DNA of 64,000 bases from Fagopyrum homotropicum (GCA_033239125.1 BSWB01000004.1:122211235-122275234), one strand, 5' to 3'; counted from the first letter of the stretch, positions 32,952 to 45,180 are shown. Numbers and translations are program-made. Notes: a model not told the origin generated them from the letters alone.

Positions 32952-34997
32952 GTTTATGAAGTTCGCGTTTTACTCATTTTTATTTAATCAAAAAGGGAGC
33001 CTTTGATTGAATCGTTGTGATCCCTTGCTAGATTGTTCTTGTGTATTTTAATTTTTTTAAAGATTGGTGCTACTAATCAAACTAGTCCCTCCTTGTGCTT
33101 GTCTCACTTTGAAGTCTTGTTTAAGGTTGAAGAAGGAAGGTTAAGGTAACTCTTTATTGAGGATTTTGATCCAATTGATCAAGGTTCTTTGCAAATTTAT
33201 ATCTTGGTTCTATTTTCCTATAGTTTCCATCAAATTTATTCTATAATCATCTTATTTATCTTACCATTTAATTCCATACAACTAGCGTTCTTATTTTTTG
33301 AGTTTCGTAAAATCTCGGCATTACCCATTATAATCTCGCCCGAGATTACCACCGAGATTTTCCTCAGTTGAAGCTTTCGTAGCCTTCAATCTTCATCACG
33401 CAATCACGGCCTCATCTAAGCTCACAACTTATTGAGTTATCAACGTGGGACATTTTATCCTTTACATCTCAACACTCTCCCTCAAATGTCAACTACCTGA
33501 ATTATTTAACACTTGACATAGGTCAAGCTTCTCAATTTCTTTATAGCTCTCCAACAACTTTTTTCGACGGGTTTCGCGTCTCATTCTCCTTTTAGCTAAT
33601 CCCAAAGTTTGAAAATCGGGCCCGGATCGGACCTACTATGATACCATGTTAAGTTTATCTTTTTATCCGTCCCGTGACCTTAGACGTGGAGGACACACGT
33701 TTAGTGAGGCACACATAAGCACATTGGGCTCCATCATAAAACCAATTGACAATAGGAGGAGTAATTCATATACTTATATATTAGGCTCGCAACTTATTGA
33801 GTTATCGATATGAGACACTTTATCCTTTACATCTCAACACTGCTACATTCATGGACCCGCCTGCTAAGATGTCGTTTCTCATCCGTGAGGATGCTATAGG
33901 TCAATTAACATCTCGTACGACACTTAGTCAGACCTAATCTCTTTCTTTCCAAAACATATTAAAAATAAGCACGATTTACATTATCCAATCACCCGTATTT
34001 TTAAAAGAGAATGATCTTGACGATTAGTTAGAAACTATTTTATCTTTGTTATAAAATTTAAACATTAGTAGTCTCTACAACTTCGCAGGGAATATAATCC
34101 CTTAGCGATTAGGATTTAGGAATAACACAATCTGTTTGCAAAGATTTCTGTCCACAGAAAATCAAATTCAAAATAAACACATAACAAGTCAGATTTGATT
34201 AATGTTAATTTGTTATGTACCAATTTTTAGTTAGTATCAAAAAATAGACGTCATTAAAGACGAGTGTACACTAATTGATAAGATAAGATAAGATCGAAAT
34301 CGAGATCATGATAAGATCAAGAGCGTGATTATAGTCAACATACCGACGTCTAAATCTACCTTTGCCACCAATTTACTAGTGATCATGCCAATCTAATCTT
34401 GTCACCGATCTGCCGGCGGTTGTATCGATCCACATGTGGTGTCACCAATTTGATGTCACATGTTATTCATGAAAAATATTTCCTTCACTTTGTCAATGCG
34501 ATATTCCAATCTTCAATGTTCTCGTTTGCACAACCACACTTTGATTGCAGGTGTATTGAAATATATATGTGATAGAACATTTGGATACGTGTTGCTTAGA
34601 ATAATAAAGATATCATCTCCAAATGTGTTGCTTAGAATAATAAAAATATCATCTATTAATTTAGGCTAGTTTATATTATTTTATCATTATAATCTTTATT
34701 ATTTCATTTTTAATATCTTGTAGTCCATATATAAAGGGTTATAATAATATCAACTGACGGATCTATTTACGAAGTCTTTAGGTTCAAATTGTTTTCAATT
34801 TCTCACATCCAAGTCCGGTGTTGTGTGTAACTCACCACCGACTTGATAGACATGATAAGATAACATAATAAATCGAAATCGTGATGGTGATAAGATCAAG
34901 ATCGTGATAAAATCCAGATCTTCTATAACCAAATTATACTTCTTTGTTATTTATTTTCCTATTCATTCTTGGTTATTATTCTATCTTGTAAGTCCTA
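32952..34997. other. AT-rich intergenic sequence with small direct repeats
   Basis: No supported gene. A 55-bp segment at 33421-33477 recurs at 33786-33840. A GATAAGAT...GATCGTGAT segment at about 34277-34326 recurs near 34849-34905. A 30-bp unit is repeated in tandem at 34589-34618 and 34625-34654. These look like remains of unidentified repeats. Confidence 0.6.
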
Positions 34998-36595
34998 TAT
35001 GAATATTAGAAGAAAATACACAAACTCATCCTTAATAATCACTCATCTGCAAGAAACCACCCTTTATAAATTTTTTAGCATAAAATCACCTTTAGTATTT
35101 ATCAGTTTGCAATAAACCACGTCCTATAATTTTTTGGCATAAATCACCATTAATTAAAAACATTTGCAATTAACCATCATATACAACTAAAATTACATAA
35201 ACTAATTTGAAATTGAAGCATAGACAAGGTAGTTTTCATTATTAGAATTAATATCATAATTAATTTCAATAGGATTATATATTACAATTAATTGTGGAAA
35301 AATAATCAAGAAAATACTATAAATTATTATCCATGTAAAAAATAATCCAAATTAAAAAACTATTAACTCGTATACAAAATATCGCCAAAAAAACCAATCC
35401 TAATATAGTCGTAACTCCGGATAAATTGATGACTTGGTTTGCCGGATAAGTTTTTTAACATAAAAAGCATATCACTTGTTTTAGTTGATTAATAACCACA
35501 TTATTACAACCATTTTTTCATTTTGAAAAAAAAACTTTATGGAAAAAGTAACGGGTTAAAAAATTTCCAAATTATTATCAAAAATTTGCAATAAATTTTG
35601 AAAAAAAAATCACAATAAAAGAAAATTCCAAGTTAAAAATATAAAGAAAATGAAAAAATGAGTTAGCAATTTTTAAATTTTTGATGATGTTTTGTACATG
35701 GGTATTATTTTGATTATTTTCCTATTATAAATTGTAATACTTAATCAAATTTTTTTAACTAATTATGATATTAATATTAATAATAAAAATTTACCTTATT
35801 CATGCTTCAATTATAAACTAGTGTATTATCCGCACTTTGTGCGGGTTTAGTTTTAATAAATATTTAATACTTAAAAATTTATATGTATATTTTTGTAAAA
35901 TAAAAATCCGAAAAATGAAATTATAATCAAATATTATGATTTTTAATTCTCTTTTAAGTATTAATCTCTTCTTATTAATTATATTTTTAAATTGATTTGT
36001 TAATATATGCTTGTTGGTAAAAAAAATCGTAAAAATTTAAAAACTATTTTTATAAAAATTATTATTTAAATATTTATTAAAGAATTTAAAAATCAATTTT
36101 CAATTTATATTAACATTTAAAAATCACTTTTTAAAATAACTTTTTAGGCTTCGAGAAATCTGGCGTTGACACGTGGCAATAGAGGTTCCTCCTTTAATAT
36201 ATATAAAATAAGAGAAGATATTTTCTAAAATTAAAATTTAATTGTTTTACTGACATTTACTATAACAAAATTCAAAGATATTTTAAATATATTTTAACTT
36301 TAATTAACGACTTTACTAAAATATTTTTTATAGATTTTAAATTTTAAAAACCACTTTTTTAAAAAAATTTGAGGGGCTGGGAGAACCGTGACTTGACACG
36401 TGGCAATAAAGGCTCCTGCTTTAATATATATAAGATTATTTGATATAGTTTTAACTAGTATAGGGTGGTTAGTTTAAAATTAAGGGTGATTTCAGGGCAA
36501 AAAAATATAAGGAGCCGCAAACAATGGAATGTTAAGAATGGTATCATGCTAAAAACAATTTTAAAGGGTGGTTGTTTAGTTTTCTCTAAATAATA
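34998..36595. mobile_element. Long inverted-repeat (foldback) element, interrupted by a Helitron
   Basis: The left arm (34998 to about 35400) and the right arm (about 35690-35817 continuing at 36436-36595) are imperfect inverted complements. For example ACCACCCTTTATAAATTT near 35057 matches the complement of 36560-36580. TTGAAATTGAAGCAT near 35209 matches the complement of 35800-35815. The loop is about 290 bases. No ORF is present. Clear terminal duplications were not found, so the superfamily is undecided (MULE-like foldback is one option). Confidence 0.6.
35818..36435 (-). mobile_element. Non-autonomous Helitron
   Basis: On the minus strand the 3' end is a perfect hairpin (CCGCAC, loop AAA, GTGCGG), eight bases, then CTAG at 35818-35821. 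The 5' end is TCTTATATATATTAAAG starting at 36435. The flanks are A and T, as Helitrons insert between A and T without duplication. 618 bp, no ORF. A second copy of the 5'-terminal region lies inside (36167-36230 compared with 36393-36435). Confidence 0.78.
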
Positions 36596-37291
36596 TCATA
36601 AATATATCACTTATTTATGGTTCCACATAGAACGAGTGTTAGGGAAATATACATATGAATGAAAAGTTAACATCTTATGTCAACTTGCATGCATCATTAT
36701 GATGAAATTGAAGGTTCATCAGTGGATGATCATATGATAAAAATTGTGAGAGCAAAACAAACCAATTCTTATCACCTAATCAATAGTGGAAACGTAGATT
36801 GCCTAATGAGAGGAGACATTGGTGTGATTTCTATTATCCCCAACCAATAATCCATCAATTTTGTAAAGAGAGGGAAAAAAAGTGGCAAGCACTTGCAAGC
36901 AATCCACCAAATATTACATCACAATCCAATTACCATGACAAGTGGGAAACTCAAAGACAGACGGAATCACTCGCTGAGCTTATGTGTTGGACTTATAACA
37001 CAGTGTATACGATCCCCTCAACTTTGTATAAATCTACACAACCACTAATGCCTTTGAGTGAGAGGCCCATTTTGAGGAAAGGCCCCACTCTTTGTTCACT
37101 ACCTCAACTTTCACCTTTTGAAGATGTTCATATAAGGAGCATTGCAATGGCCAGGCTAGAAGTCACCAGGACTTAGAGGTGCAGGGTGGTGACAAAAGGG
37201 TCATTTTTCGAGTTTTCTGGAAAACCTTTGTCACTGCTTCACTCAAACACTTCAAAATTCAGCAGCACTTGCTCTTGTCTTTTGAAAGAAA
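36596..37291 (+). other. Upstream region of the PHO1;H1-like gene
   Basis: AT-rich, about 700 bases, with TATAAAT at 37027-37033 as a possible TATA box 265 bases before the ATG. I found no clear GNATATNC phosphate-starvation box here. A 125-codon frame at 36799-37176 has no recognisable domain and is not called. Confidence 0.4.
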
Positions 37292-40200
37292 ATGGTCAAG
37301 TTTGCAAAACAGTTGGAGGAGCAGCTTGTTCCGGAATGGAAAGACGCCTTTCTGGATTACCGGCAGCTCAAGAAGGAGCTGAGGAAGATCCATATCTTAA
37401 ACAGTGACACAAGAAACAACAATATTTCACCTCAGGAGAATAAGACCATTTCTCTCAAAACTATAACAAAAATCTTCCAATTTGAGCAGAAACACAGACA
37501 GCATGCTCCCATTCGAGTACTTCAACTGCGCTTTTACCAACTTGTGTTTTCATTTTCAGTACCTGTGTAAGCTAATGAAGCATTTTGTTATGGGCAATGA
37601 ACAGATTCATAGGAAGCCGGCGTCTTTAGCTAGCAACGCTGAGTTGTACCAAACTGAGTTGCTTGAGGAGCTTGCAGGTGTGGAGGCTGCAACTGAGTTC
37701 TTCACATTGCTAGACCAGCAACTCAACAAGGTGAACCACTTCTATGAGACCAAGGAAAGTGAGTTTCTCGAGAGGGGAGAATCTTTGAGCCAGCAGTTGG
37801 AGATTCTCATTCAGCTCAAGCAACCAACCAAGGAAGGAGTTCAATCTGATGACGAGAAGGAAATGCAACCCACAGAAGACAGCAGCAGCTCAAAGGGTTT
37901 GTCAGGCAGTTGCCGCGGGAAGAGCATAAGATTAAACATTCCGCTTACAAATCCATCTCAAACCATTTCTGCAATAGCTTACTTGTTGAGGGAGGACGTG
38001 ATGAAGGAGTCAAACAAATGTAGTTCATCGGGAAACAAGCTTCATTTCAACAAAACAAAGCTACTACATGCAGAGAAGATGATCAGAAGTGCTTTTATTG
38101 AACTCTTCAAGGGCTTAAATTATCTTCAGACATACAGGTACAACACTGGGTACTATTACATCTTTTTCACACACACATATATATAGGAGCTAATCTGCAG
38201 GAAATATCATGTGGTTTTCAGGAAGTTGAACAAGCTTGCCTTAGTCAAAGTCTTAGAAAAGTTTGACAAGGTTTGACTCCCTCTTAATCATTAAGTACCT
38301 TGATATACTGAACGACTGTAAGTCTATAACTATCTTTTCTTGTCTTTCAGGTAGCTAACAAAGGAGTCTTGCCTATCTATCTTAAGCTAGTAGACAGCTC
38401 CTATTTTAACATTTCAGATAAGGTAAATCATAGCATTAATCTGAGGAAAATTGTAACCCCACACAGGAATGGAAAAACTGAAACTTTGTTGTCATATTTT
38501 TGACAGGTTATGAGATTATCAGATGAGGTTGAGGATCTTTTTGTCAAACACTTCACCAAAGGCGATCACAAAATGGCCATGATGTATCTCAAACCGACTC
38601 ATCAGAAGGAATCCCATGCACTAACCTTCTTCACCGGTGAGTATCTTATTTGTCTGTCTATTCTCCTCATAATTACACTTCAAAAACTCAAACAATAAGG
38701 GGTTAACAAAGGCAAATACCTAAAAAACATGGCCCTTCACATCAATAAGCAGTGGAGCAAAGTAGGCTATTATCAAATAATCAATGTCCACTTATGTGGG
38801 TGGTTTTTAAAGGAAAAAGGTACCTGGTTATAGCTACTGGCTTTTCGCCACACACAAATAAAATTTTCACAGTATCGGATAGAGTTGTGGGCATACGAGC
38901 GGACATGCATTAGAAGCCCAGTACAAGCTCCTGGTCATTTTTAGTAGGGTTAAATGGCTGATTAGACCTTTTACCACTATTACTCTATTAAGAGTACCCA
39001 TAGCATAAACTCATTAAGTAAATATACCCTTGATAGAGTAATAGTGGTAAGTCAATTAGAGTGGTAAAAACTAGAGGGGTCTACAAAATAAAAGCTCATA
39101 AAAAAGAGCTTACTTCACCCCATTCTTTCTTTTTAGTAGCTTATTTTGTCATCCTGGAGTTGAGCATGTTAGTTTTAATACATTGAAAATGAATCTGCTA
39201 TCCTGCGATCATCTTACTTCTAAATCTAATGCTTTGAAAACATAATGATTCATATATATTTTGCCTATGCATACAGGTTTGTTCACAGGATGTTTAGTAG
39301 CACTACTTGTAGGCTGTGTGATCATGGCTCATATTGCAGGCATGTACACACAGCGGTCAGATACAGTTTACATGGAAACTGTTTATCCTGTCCTGAGGCA
39401 CGCACCTTTACTCAATCAAAATATTCTTTTTTCACACACTTTTGTTGAAGGATATATTTAATTGTTTCCCTAACCAAATAATACTGACAGATATAATCCT
39501 AAACTAATATTTGCAGCATTTTTGGCCTACTGTTTCTGCACTTGTTTCTATATGGATGCAACATTTTTATGTGGAGGAAAACCCGTATAAACTATGGCTT
39601 CATCTTTGAGCTAACCCCAACGAAAGAGCTAAAATTCAGAGACGTGTTCTTCATCTGTTCAACCTCGATGTCTGCCATAACTGGAGTGTTATTTATTCAC
39701 TTGTCACTCTTACATAGAGGTTATAGCTCAACTCAAGTTCAGGCGATCCCCGGCATCCTTTTGTTGGTAAGTCACAGCTCAGAAATCTGACTACGTTATT
39801 TATTGGTCATAATAATGAAATCAGAATGTGATTCTTCTCTCTATTTCAACTGTGTACCCTGCAGTGCTTCCTTCTTCTTCTCATCTGTCCATTCAACATT
39901 CTGTACAAGCCAAGCCGGTACCGATTTCTGTCTGTGATAAGGAACATAGCTTTATCTCCCCTGTACAAGGTACTTGATCCCGTATTCCAAATAATCTAGA
40001 AACCTATAGTCAATTATCAATTCTTCATATATATATGTATGTGGTGATTCTTTCCAGGTTGTGATGTTAGACTTCTTCATGGCTGATCAGCTTTGCAGCC
40101 AGGTAAAAGTGACAGCATCAGCAGATTAGTTAGGATGTTGATACATTAAGTTCAATACTAATCATGGAAGGTTTACTGAATAGGTCCCTTTGCTGAGAAA

Positions 40201-41090
40201 TCTAGAGTATGTAGCTTGCTACTACATAACAGGGAGTTACAAAACTCAGGATTATGGATACTGCAGAAGAAGAGCTGTTTACAGGGACCTAGCCTATGCA
40301 GTGTCATTCCTTCCTTACTACTGGCGAGCAATGCAGGTTCAGACTAGAGTTATTTTCCTTTACAATATATATAGTTCTTGATTTAAAAATTAGAGGGAAT
40401 GAGTTTGTATTTTCAGTGTGCTCGAAGATGGTTTGATGAAGGACAGTGCAGTCACCTGGTCAATCTCGGGAAATATGTGTCTGCCATGCTGGCTGCAGGC
40501 GCAAAGTTGGCGTATGAGAAGGAGACGAGTGTTGGATATCTTTGTCTTGTTGTAGCCCTATCAAGTGCTGCAACAGTGTACCAATTATACTGGGATTATG
40601 TAAAGGACTGGGGATTGCTACAAGGCAACTCCACAAACCCGTGGTTAAGGAGTGAATTAATGATACGCAACAAGTTGATTTACTATTTCTCCATGGTATA
40701 ATGCACAAAAATCACATAAGTTGTCGCTGTATAAAGTATGGAGAAAGTGATTGAAAACGAACTAGTTATTGTTGGAACCATTGCAGGTATTGAACCTTGT
40801 TCTGAGGCTAGCGTGGCTACAAACAGTTCTCCCCGGGAGTTTTGGAAACGTGGATGAGAGAGTGATGGGGCTATTTTTGGCAGCACTTGAAGTAATCAGA
40901 AGAGGGCAGTGGAACTTCTATAGGTAGCCATATTTCCTACATGTCTTATTCATGCGAAAACCCTACTCCATCTAAGAAGGATTTTGTTGGATGTTACAGA
41001 TTAGAGAATGAGCATCTGAATAATGCTGGAAAGTTTAGGGCAGTTAGAACAATACCCCTTCCTTTTCATGAAATGGAGGACGAGGACTGA
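37292..41090 (+). CDS. PHO1;H1-like: PHO1-family phosphate exporter, closest to PHO1;H1 (SPX-EXS protein), 13 exons
   Basis: Exons: 37292-37516, 37605-38137, 38222-38270, 38351-38422, 38507-38636, 39277-39397, 39517-39766, 39865-39969, 40058-40102, 40184-40336, 40417-40695, 40787-40923, 41000-41090. They join in phase to 729 residues plus TGA. The family exports inorganic phosphate from root stele cells to xylem and senses inositol pyrophosphates through the SPX domain. SPX spans residues 1 to about 270: the MVKFAKQLEEQL start, the YRQLKKELRKI helix, and the lysine-rich KVLEKFDK helix at 260-269, which carries ligand-binding lysines. Hydrophobic segments follow from exon 6 (GLFTGCLVALLVG). 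The EXS domain covers about 390-729 with DFFMADQLCSQ, ITGSY and ARRWFDEG blocks, ending KFRAVRTIPLPF, which is PHO1;H1-like. One intron is GC-AG. No lesion is seen; the only host gene here. Confidence 0.93.
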
Positions 41091-41475
41091 TGATCATTGT
41101 CAATTTACTAGTCAAGGGAATGAACTTCTGGTTCCTACTTTACTCATAACGCATTAAGGAGATAATGATAGCTACTGCACAATATCATTGTAAATCCAAG
41201 ATTTTTGTAATAAGAGATTCGAAATTGAGATTTTCACCTCTTTCCAGAAGATGACGAGATGAGTCTTTCAGTTGTATCTGCCCCTTGCTTCATCATAGGT
41301 AAACACAAGAGAGAATTCCCTTCCGGAATCCACAAAAGAAATTAAACATTATTCCTTCTAGCCTTGTGGTTTGTTTTGATATTCCTGTTGTAGGTTTTAA
41401 AGTCGGAGTTGGCAAGATCACAACAATCTAGTCTAGAAGAAATAAAAAGCCCTACAAACACTTCCTTGTCTTCCA
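41091..41475 (+). other. 3' flank of the PHO1;H1-like gene
   Basis: About 385 bases with no gene; it should hold the 3' UTR. The copia fragment begins at its end. Confidence 0.5.
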
Positions 41476-41633
41476 TGAAAGATTAAAATATAAACTCCAA
41501 ATCATCTTTATTTTATTGAAATAGAATTATACATATAAAAAAAAGAAAAAATTGAGAAAAAAAAATATATAAGTATTAAGACAATCACTAACATAGAAAA
41601 ATAATATTTACAACCGAATTAAATGGATAATCA
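41476..41633 (-). repeat. Short LTR of a copia fragment
   Basis: On the minus strand it runs from TGATTATCC to AATCTTTCA (TG...CA), only 158 bp. It is preceded on that strand by a purine tract (CTTAAGGGGAGTAA, 41641-41654) and the end of RNase H. It contains an AATAAAAT-type poly(A) region. Confidence 0.55.
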
Positions 41634-41905
41634 TAGCTTATTACTCCCCTTAAGTTGGCGGATGAATATCGCGAATGTCCAATTTGCGGAGTAAAAAATG
41701 GAATTGATAATATCCAAGTGTCTCAGCAAATATATCAGTCAATTGGTTGGAAGATCGAGCGCGAGTGGTCTTGATGGAGCCTTTCTGAACTTGGCCATGG
41801 ATGATTTGGCAATCTACCTCGATGTGCTTTGTTCGTTCATGGAAAATAGGATTTGAAGCGATATGAAGAGAGGTTTGATTATCACACCATAGGGACATGG
41901 GTTGA
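41634..41905 (-). pseudogene. Ty1/copia RNase H fragment
   Basis: The minus-strand frame contains LWCDNQTSLHIASNPIFHERTKHIEVDC and DIFAETLG...LLRKLDIRDIHPPT in shorter blocks, the standard C-terminal RNase H end of copia pol. Upstream of about 41905 the similarity stops abruptly, so the element is truncated to its 3' end, next to the host gene. Confidence 0.82.
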
Positions 41906-42684
41906 TGATGGTTGGCACCTGGGTCTTGAGGACTGCGGCCAGACCATCCACCCATGCGGGCCATCTGATCCGCCCTTGCGCCACCTGGGTCCGCCCCTGC
42001 GGATTCTGGTGGGCTGCAGCCGGCATCGTTGACCCTTGACCCGTGATTTTGGTTGGTTTCCCTTATAAGTCATCCATTTGCTTTTGAATGAGGGTTTCTC
42101 ATCTTCTTCCAACTCCATCTTCTCTCCTTACGATCTTCTTCTTCCCTTCCTTCTTTGGATCTTCTTCTTAATTTCTCCTTGTTTTGAAGAGAGTTTTGTG
42201 TGGCCTTGGTTGATGATGATGTTGATGAATGTTGTCGTGCTATTGAGAGAGCCAACCATGATTGTGGTGTGAGTTTTCTTCCTCTGTTAAGGCTCAATTT
42301 TGGTAAACTCTTCTTCTTTCTTTCTTTCTTTCTTCCTCTCTTCTTCCTTTCTTCTTTTTCTTATTTAGCTTAGGATTCCACAAGTTGAATCTTGTGTTGG
42401 ATCTTCCTAGGCAAGTGTTGATGTCTATATGTATATATATGTATGTGTAGGGTTGCTGGATGATGAAAAAGTGAAGAGAGACGAGTAAAGAATCGAAGAG
42501 AAGTCGAAGACGTGCTCACTACACATCAGCCGCTCCTACGCCACCTCAGGTCGCCCTTGCGCCACTAGTGTTGGCCACCCTTGCGTGTGGAGCCGTCGCC
42601 CCTGTGCCTCTCTATGTCCAGCTCCTGCGTCTTCCTTGTCATGCAGGTGCGTCTTATCCAGGGCTTGCCTAGGATGGCATGGAC
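41906..42684 (+). repeat. LTR-like sequence with CGCCCTTGCGCC phrases
   Basis: There is no gene. Two clusters of phrases (41960-42003 and 42528-42620) resemble the CCGCCCCTGCGG phrases of the A/B family but are set in unrelated sequence. A TTTC microsatellite is at about 42317-42337. It is probably part of an unclassified LTR. E4 inserted at its right end. Confidence 0.4.
42680..42684. repeat. Target site duplication of E4, left copy
   Basis: TGGAC, repeated exactly at 60422-60426. Confidence 0.9.
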
Positions 42685-44217
42685 TGTTCGCCCTAAAACG
42701 TGCGTGCAAATAAGCTTTAACTTTATAAAACTAGAATAAAAGTAAGTGAACCCGCAGTGTACGGATCGGCGTAGATTAGCAAGTATTCCAGAGTATCGAA
42801 CTCAGGGAATTGGTGAAACAAAACCAGTTTCAAGTAATCGAGCAAGTAAGAATATAGAAGCTTTGCAAATAATTGGGGAAAACAGCAATCCTAAAGATCC
42901 GGATATCAAATTGTGGCAATCGATTCAAGATATACTATATATATATATGGACAGAGTTGAGAATTGCAAAGGTATACTAAAGTAAGGTAGTGTACGGTGA
43001 AGTTCCAAAACCCTATATGTCTAACCTAAAGGCTCTTTCTATAAAGGTTGTTGAGGCTGCAGTATAGAAAGGATCTAAAGGTAAGAATTAATCTCAAATA
43101 CCCATGCCCAAACCCAAGGAATCAAAGATAAGCCAAAACGGTTAAGGTTGTGACACTCGAAACCGAAATAGAGGATGTTGAGTCTCACTACTACCTAGAA
43201 AAGGCAAGTCAAGGCTAGGTTAAAGCAAATCTTTAACTTTGGATTAAAGCAAAAGCAAAGTTCGTAAACCACGGGAAATCACGGCTAGATCTTGAGAACC
43301 ACGGCCGTGGAAACCAAAAACAGCCCGTGATTTAGGGCGTCGATGATATTTCTCATACTCTTAGGGTCCAATCAAATTACGATCGATCTATCATCATTTA
43401 AGCCACAACTATCAACCCTTCGCCTTAGAATTGTTAAAGGGTTTTAGCCAACAATCATCATCATCAATTCAACAATCTTTAAGAAAATGGATGAAAACCT
43501 CAAAAACTCAAATATAATTGAAAACTCAATCTCAAATCCAATAACAAGTGCTTGTGTATAATGAATACAGAAAAAGGGAATAGAAATCCTCACAGCAATC
43601 TAGAGAAACAACGAAGAACGGGATGTTAATCCGACTTCAAGTGAACCCCTAAAATCTTCCAACTCCGTAAATAGGAAAGTGCGTCTTTCCCAAATCTTCC
43701 TTCAAAATCCCAGCGTCCAAGTCTTCAAGTTGGAGACTTCTGCTCCCTCTAAGTCTCCCCTTTTGGAGATTTTGGCTCCTCTTCAATATTGAAGGCTCTC
43801 GAATTTTTGTAGAGATTTTGGCTCCTCTTAAATATTTGGGCGGAAAAGAAGTCGAGCCCGCTGGTATCAGAAAATACTCTGGGCCGCGTCAGACGGTATC
43901 AGAAGATACTTTAGCGCGTCAGACGGTATCAGAAAATACTTTGGCGCGTCAGACGGTATCATAAGATACTTTGGCGCGTCCTAGCTTCCTTTTATGCTCC
44001 TTTTTGTCCCTCTTCAAGGCTTGAACTTTAAATATGTCATTTCTGTTTCATAATTCGCCAATTTTCCTACAAATGCAATAAAACTCTATGTAGACCTCTA
44101 TTCTTGCAAAGTAGGTGAATATAACATAAATGTCATGAATGTATGTCTATGCATGCAAAATAAAGGGAAAATCTATATAAATACATGCCTACAAATAGGT
44201 CATAATTCATGTCATCA
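42685..44217 (-). repeat. 3' LTR of E4
   Basis: 1533 bp, TGTTCGCC...CATGTCATCA on the plus strand. It has CCACGGCCGTGG at 43299-43310 and four 30-bp GGTATCAGAAAATACTTTGG units at 43862-43980. Compared with the 5' LTR (1555 bp) there are scattered substitutions and one replaced stretch near 43810-43830. Confidence 0.9.
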
Positions 44218-44222
44218 AAATA

Positions 44223-44256
44223 CCCCATACTTGCCTCTTGCTTGTCCCCAAGTAAG
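44223..44256 (-). other. Terminal hairpin plus polypurine tract (E4)
   Basis: On the minus strand CTTACTT faces AAGCAAG around GGGGAC (six of seven pairs, one A-C mismatch). It is followed by AAGTATGGGG (plus strand 44223-44232) next to the LTR. E1 has the same stem without the mismatch. Confidence 0.72.
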
Positions 44257-44957
44257 GTTCAAACTTAAGATACAAGATGATATGGAATATGAATATGCAA
44301 AAACAAAGAAAAATCACAATATTTTGGTTGTGCTTCTATTCATAGATCACCCTCAAAGAGTCGCTTCATAGCTAATAACAATCATCATATGGTCAAAAGG
44401 AATTACATCATGGAAAGGATAATCACACTTTGCAACAGAATCATAACATGCATCATAACTTGCAATATATCAAAATCAATCATGAGAAATTCAATTTAGA
44501 CCACAAAGCCAAACAACAACCCAAAGATCTTAAGGTCTTTCAACTAAAGGTCAAGAAACGTGAATAAGTGGGACTTTCATAAGGTAATGTGGTGCAAAAA
44601 TCCGGGAAAAAGGAACAACATAACATAACTTTTTCTTTAACAACTTGAATCAACCACCATTGAGAGCTTTGCTCTCCCTTTTCAGCACAAAATTTCTTTT
44701 TCGACTTTACTTTTGGAAATATGGACAGCAGTGCACAAAAACCGAAACCTAGGAGATTGGCATTTCTCAATTTCGAGATGCCTCAAACCCTTGATGCACA
44801 TACCATAATCCGTTAGGAATATCGCTCAATCCGACTTTGGCAAGACACAAACACCCGACTATGTGAATGGTGTCGAGTTACTCATCATCAAGATTGACTT
44901 CCCCAAACCTATTTTCTATACTTTGAATGCACAATTTTTTTTTCTTTCATGGCCCTC
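44257..44957 (-). other. 3' noncoding internal region of E4, first part
   Basis: No gene. It matches 26307-26960 of E3 and ends at the CACTA insertion; it resumes at 56013. Confidence 0.75.
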
Positions 44958-44984
44958 CACTAGTACAAAAATGCTTGTAGACAC

Positions 44985-45180
44985 CAAAAGTTTATACCAG
45001 TTAAATTAACTGAAATCCATGTGAAGAGTATTATTTCAGTTTTCTAAGAAAACTGATATGTCCGTACTCGCATAGTAGTTTTTTTAAAAAAACCGGTATG
45101 CATGTTGGTTGATTTTTATTTTTGAAATAAGTAAAAAAATTTGTATGCCACAAATTAAGAAATTGGTATACGACAACCAT
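44985..45180. repeat. Left subterminal repeats of the CACTA element
   Basis: Scattered units of the form ACCAGTTAAAT, AACTGATATG, AACCGGTATG and ATTGGTATAC. By analogy with En/Spm these would bind the accessory TnpA-type protein. Confidence 0.6.

Noticed and set aside
36799..37176. 125-codon frame upstream of the PHO1;H1-like gene
   Set aside because: No recognisable domain and it lies where a promoter and 5' UTR are expected.
37517..37559. A short first intron of the PHO1;H1-like gene ending at TTTTCAG (37559)
   Set aside because: It would be only 43 bases, below the usual plant minimum; the acceptor at 37604 gives an 88-base intron, keeps frame and fits the family.
42680..42684. Reading 42685 and 58867 as two unrelated solo LTRs
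   Set aside because: The exact TGGAC duplication at 60422-60426, the primer site and the shared internal region show one element with nested insertions.
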